In this document: piece by piece, positions 7,691-9,203 of the stretch | How the letters are laid out: each line of letters opens with the position of its first letter | How positions within the stretch are numbered: the stretch's first letter is position 1 | The notes under the pieces: generated by a model | Seen by the model: the letters and a program-made list of their open reading frames with translations, nothing else | What the model was told of the DNA's origin: nothing | Database searches by the model: none | Source of the DNA: an uncultured Clostridia bacterium | GTDB lineage: Bacteria > Bacillota_A > Clostridia > TANB77 > CAG-508 | NCBI GenBank assembly: GCA_944393165.1 | Contig: CALXZF010000008.1 | Coordinates: forward strand, 1 to 9,203 | Direction: 5' to 3' | DNA length: 9,203 nt | Program-made: the position numbers and the translations under genes

Positions 7691-7697
7691 TGACATT

Positions 7698-7726
7698 ATT
7701 TTATACTAACTAAAAATCAATTTCAA
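7698..7726 (-). promoter_or_regulatory. Promoter of the riboswitch-ATPase transcript
   Basis: On the minus strand, TTGAAA (7721-7726) and TAAAAT (7698-7703) are spaced exactly 17 bp; each matches the consensus at five of six positions. The predicted start, near 7691, falls just before the first base of the aptamer, as expected for a riboswitch leader. It lies about 50 bp past the yqeY stop codon. Confidence 0.72.
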
Positions 7727-7778
7727 TATATTTTGATAAATTTCTTATTTAAATATTGCATGTCTTGTATTTTGCAAA

Positions 7779-8219
7779 TTATGCCAAAAGTTTTTTTACT
7801 GCTTCATTTATCGTTCTTCCGTCTGAAGCTGCACCTATCTTTTCTTTAGCAGCTTTCATAACTTTTCCCATATCTTTTATTGATGTTGCTCCTACCTCTG
7901 CTATAACTTCTTTTACTATAGACTCAACCTCTTCAGTTGATAATTGCTTAGGTAGATACTCTGCTAGGATATTTATTTCTTCTTTTATTTCATTAATTAA
8001 ATCATCTCTACCACTTTTTTCATAATCTGCCAATGAATCTTTTCTTTTTTTAGATTCTTTAGCAATAATATCAATTATTTGGTTATCATCCAATGTTACT
8101 TGTTTGTCTTTCTCCACCTGCAATATTGCAGCTCTTACCATTTGTATTACATTTTTTCTAATAATATTCTTTTCTTTCATACAGTTTTTTAAATCATCTA
8201 ATAATTTTTCTTTTAACAT
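7779..8219 (-). CDS. yqeY: GatB/YqeY domain-containing protein
   Basis: A 146-residue, highly charged, mostly helical cytoplasmic protein of the length usual for YqeY. It begins MLKEKLLDDLK, has the RKNVIQMVRAAI segment (about 20-31) and the characteristic C-terminal block around KDMGKVMKAAKEKIGAASDG followed by RTINEAVKKLL. The domain is related to the tail of GatB, the tRNA-dependent amidotransferase subunit, and is thought to contact tRNA; the role of the free-standing protein is not settled. An in-frame ATG exists at 8243, but it overlaps the predicted transcript start and has no ribosome site. The ATG at 8219 has AAGGAG (8231-8236) 11 nt upstream, slightly long, and fits the family N-terminus. 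No clear terminator follows the stop codon; only a weak 5-bp TTGCA/TGCAA dyad is present, so readthrough into the riboswitch transcript is possible. Confidence 0.93.
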   Translation of the reverse strand: MLKEKLLDDLKNCMKEKNIIRKNVIQMVRAAILQVEKDKQVTLDDNQIIDIIAKESKKRKDSLADYEKSGRDDLINEIKEEINILAEYLPKQLSTEEVESIVKEVIAEVGATSIKDMGKVMKAAKEKIGAASDGRTINEAVKKLLA

Positions 8220-8246
8220 ACTCTTTTCGTCTCCTTCCTGCATACT

Positions 8247-8255
8247 ATTATATCA
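8247..8255 (-). promoter_or_regulatory. Extended -10 promoter of yqeY
   Basis: The minus strand reads TGA followed directly by a perfect TATAAT (8247-8252), an extended -10 element. There is no good -35; the nearest is TTGTTC at 19 bp spacing. The transcript start would fall at about 8240, just upstream of the ribosome binding site, which supports the start codon at 8219. Confidence 0.6.
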
Positions 8256-8352
8256 CATATTTATAAAGAATGAACAAATTTTAATTATTTTATATATTAG
8301 TAAATCTTCAATTTAGCACTTTATATTTTTAGCATATATCACTTCACATAGT

Positions 8353-8381
8353 TTGACTTTTTTAGTTTAAAATGTTATCAT
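8353..8381 (+). promoter_or_regulatory. Promoter of the orphan gene at 8493
   Basis: TTGACT (8353-8358) and TATCAT (8376-8381) are 17 bp apart, with TGT just before the -10 (extended -10). The start would be near 8388, giving an unusually long leader of about 105 nt before the ATG at 8493. The leader contains a weak TTTAGG/CCTAAA dyad (8417-8422 and 8443-8448) and an ATTTAGCACT at 8431-8440 that also occurs at 8311-8320. The rest of the 8256-8492 gap shows nothing further. Confidence 0.6.
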
Positions 8382-8492
8382 AATTATGTAAAGTTTATTT
8401 AAGATAAATTTTACACTTTAGGTATGCTTTATTTAGCACTATCCTAAACTATCATTGGTAGTATTTTGTTTTTATAACTAAGGAGGAATTTT

Positions 8493-8807
8493 ATGAAATC
8501 ACAAACATTTCAAGCATTTATTACTTATGACCGGAAAGATTACTATCGAATATCGATACCAATTGATATTTCAGAAGTAAGTTTGAAATCTTACTTGCAA
8601 CGAAATGGTTTCATTTCTGAAGACATTTTCGAAGCATATTTGACAAATGTCTTTGTAGACCATGAGTCTGATTTAGAGTACTCTAATTGCATGGAAGATT
8701 TAACAGAAATATGCAACGGTAAGTGGCGGAGACTTAAGGAAATGGGAATTGACCCACAAGATGATAAAGTGTGTATCTTGTATATTCAAGATCCACAATA
8801 CGCATAA
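8493..8807 (+). CDS. Hypothetical protein, 104 residues, unrecognised
   Basis: I do not recognise this protein. It is supported as a gene by a consensus AAGGAGG (8480-8486) 6 nt before the ATG, a plausible promoter at 8353-8381 and a strong terminator at 8832-8857. It is acidic and soluble, with no signal peptide or membrane helix. The first third (residues 1-30, from MKSQTFQAFITYDRKDYY through IPIDISEVSL) looks like beta strands. The middle (about 30-75) is Asp/Glu-rich and probably helical. A KWRRLKEMGIDP segment (77-88) is followed by a final strand-like KVCILYIQDPQYA. Two cysteines occur in the middle (about 66 and 74) and one near the end (about 94), in no metal-binding pattern. Its G+C, about 33%, is slightly above the window. 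It is the only gene here on the plus strand and has its own transcription unit, which could suggest an accessory gene; function unknown. Confidence 0.8.
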   Translation: MKSQTFQAFITYDRKDYYRISIPIDISEVSLKSYLQRNGFISEDIFEAYLTNVFVDHESDLEYSNCMEDLTEICNGKWRRLKEMGIDPQDDKVCILYIQDPQYA

Positions 8808-8831
8808 ATTTTTAATAAGTGCTACCAATGG

Positions 8832-8860
8832 CAGATGAGCAATGCTCATCTGTTTTTATA
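8832..8860 (+). terminator. Intrinsic terminator of the orphan gene
   Basis: CAGATGAG (8832-8839) and CTCATCTG (8845-8852) form a perfect 8-bp stem with a 5-nt loop, followed by TTTTTATA. It lies 24 bp past the stop codon of the orphan gene, the right place and orientation for its terminator. Confidence 0.88.
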
Positions 8861-8861
8861 A

Positions 8862-9017
8862 TATACGAATGAAAAAATCAAACTGCAACAAATACTAGAT
8901 GAATTAGAAAAGATAGACGATATTCCCATTAATATTCAAAATAACAATTATAGTAATAAGAAAAGTGGCTTCGCCACATGTGCGTTTTGCTTCGCAAATA
9001 CGCACGAATCAAGGTAA
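8862..9017 (+). pseudogene. Possible 3' remnant of a lost gene
   Basis: After a stop codon at 8859-8861 the same frame stays open for 51 codons to TAA at 9015-9017. Its first half reads like genuine protein, with an amphipathic segment NEKIKLQQILDELEKIDD and then an Asn-rich stretch. There is no start codon in front, since the frame has no ATG, GTG or TTG near its beginning, and no ribosome site. The second half runs through two hairpins (8965-9005), giving an unlikely Cys/Phe-rich tail. The simplest reading is the end of a gene whose 5' part was deleted, with repeat hairpins inserted near its stop. A chance open frame is also possible. Confidence 0.3.
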
Positions 9018-9063
9018 CTTAACCTTGTTATATAGCAAAAATCTAACGATTTTTCCTATATAA
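8965..9063. repeat. Cluster of four adjacent hairpins (REP-like)
   Basis: Four stems stand almost end to end. GTGGC-TTC-GCCAC is at 8965-8977. A larger stem at 8980-9005 pairs GTGCGT with ACGCAC and TTTGC with GCAAA around another TTC loop, with one bulged T. CAAGGT/ACCTTG is at 9010-9027. TTATATAG + AAAAATC pair with GATTTTT + CTATATAA at 9028-9063, with one C/C mismatch and a 4-nt loop. The first two share a GC-TTC-GC tip and are G+C-rich in an AT-rich setting, typical of repetitive extragenic palindromes. No open gene needs them, so they look like repeat insertions. Confidence 0.65.
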
Positions 9064-9064
9064 T

Positions 9065-9091
9065 AAAAAAGGAGAGTTGCTAGAACTCTCC
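9065..9091 (-). terminator. Intrinsic terminator of the candidate small RNA
   Basis: On the minus strand GGAGAGTT (9084-9091) pairs perfectly with AACTCTCC (9071-9078) around a 5-nt CTAGC loop, followed by TTTTTTATTA. It has the correct polarity for minus-strand transcription only. Confidence 0.85.
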
Positions 9092-9141
9092 AAAATCATT
9101 TAGGCTCCCGTCTTACTACAAAAGTAGTAGAGGGTTAAGTT
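9065..9141 (-). ncRNA. Candidate free-standing small RNA, about 75 nt
   Basis: The promoter at 9148-9176 and the terminator at 9065-9091 define a minus-strand transcript of about 75 nt with no convincing reading frame. The predicted fold has a 5' hairpin: TACTAC/GTAGTA (9124-9129 with 9114-9119, UUUU loop), extended across an internal loop by CCC/GGG (9132-9134 with 9107-9109). A mostly single-stranded linker (9092-9106, including GATTTT) follows, then the terminator stem. Nothing reads onward from it on this strand: the next minus-strand gene, yqeY, is 850 bp away with its own promoter, so it is not an obvious leader. I do not recognise the RNA family. It converges on the orphan gene's transcript. 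Confidence 0.5.
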
Positions 9142-9171
9142 AAATATATTTTAACATACAATATTTAACTT
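9137..9171. promoter_or_regulatory. 11-bp dyad overlapping the small-RNA promoter (possible operator)
   Basis: AAGTTAAATAT (9137-9147) and ATATTTAACTT (9161-9171) are exact inverse complements, 13 bp apart. One arm fills the spacer next to the -35; the other covers the predicted transcript start, with the -10 in between. A repressor binding this dyad would block the promoter. AT-richness raises the odds of chance, but an 11-bp perfect match placed this way is notable. Confidence 0.45.
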
Positions 9172-9176
9172 GTCAA
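9148..9176 (-). promoter_or_regulatory. Strong promoter of the candidate small RNA
   Basis: On the minus strand a perfect TTGACA (9171-9176) is followed after exactly 17 bp by TAAAAT (9148-9153). It is the best -35 in the window. The predicted transcript start is near 9141. Confidence 0.75.
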
Positions 9177-9203
9177 ACTAAATTTGACATTAATATTATA
9201 TGA

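Noticed and set aside
7690..7695. A perfect TTGACA on the plus strand.
   Set aside because: No matching -10 at 16-18 bp and no plus-strand gene follows; it lies inside the minus-strand riboswitch promoter region.
9071..9091. The TTCTAGC loop region resembles part of a preQ1 riboswitch.
   Set aside because: The stem is symmetric and followed by T6, so it is fully explained as a terminator. The preQ1-type A-rich tail and a downstream queuosine gene are absent.
9043..9099. An 18-codon frame on the minus strand starting ATG at 9097-9099, with GGGAG 7 nt upstream.
   Set aside because: It runs through the terminator stem and T-tract, so the mRNA would end before the stop codon; the product has low-complexity composition.
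9107..9134. The TCTACTAC-TTTT-GTAGTA hairpin recalls Cas12a CRISPR repeats.
   Set aside because: Only one copy is present, with no spacers and no cas genes, and the flanking repeat bases typical of Cas12a are missing. The transcript ends in its own terminator.

Overview
The window is AT-rich DNA (roughly 30% G+C by eye) with strong purine-rich ribosome binding sites, sigma-A-type promoters of the TTGACA/TATAAT kind, standard stop codons and Gram-positive cell-envelope genes. It looks like a chromosomal segment of a low-G+C Firmicute, most likely a member of the Clostridia. I cannot name a species. Five of the six protein genes lie on the minus strand and read right to left. One small orphan gene reads rightwards at 8493-8807.

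Layout, left to right. At 1-965 is the N-terminal two thirds of an MBOAT-family membrane O-acyltransferase, cut by the window edge. At 1009-1143 is a small repeat element with GGGGACA/TGTCCCC ends and an internal 34-bp tandem repeat. At 1161-3029 is a membrane-anchored protein with Ig-like repeats and a transglutaminase-like domain. At 3077-4309 is a membrane-anchored SH3 + M15 (VanX-type) peptidase, the first gene of a two-gene envelope operon with its own promoter. At 4561-7359 is a ten-helix P-type Ca2+/Mn2+ ATPase that starts with TTG. Its leader carries a promoter, a yybP-ykoY (Mn2+) riboswitch at about 7599-7690 and a long intrinsic terminator at about 7547-7608. At 7779-8219 is a YqeY (GatB/YqeY-domain) protein with a short leader. 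At 8493-8807 is an unrecognised 104-residue protein with its own promoter and terminator. The right end (8860-9203) holds a broken reading frame, a run of five hairpins, and a candidate free-standing small RNA of about 75 nt on the minus strand with a near-consensus promoter inside a perfect dyad.

How it fits together. The riboswitch indicates that the ATPase, although Ca2+-pump-like in sequence, is induced by Mn2+ and probably exports Mn2+ (perhaps also Ca2+). The M15 peptidase and transglutaminase genes share a promoter and an identical 13-nt translation-initiation motif. Together with the MBOAT enzyme they form an envelope-modifying neighbourhood. The most novel candidates are the small RNA at 9065-9141, the hairpin cluster beside it, and the orphan gene whose 5' and 3' untranslated regions are complementary.
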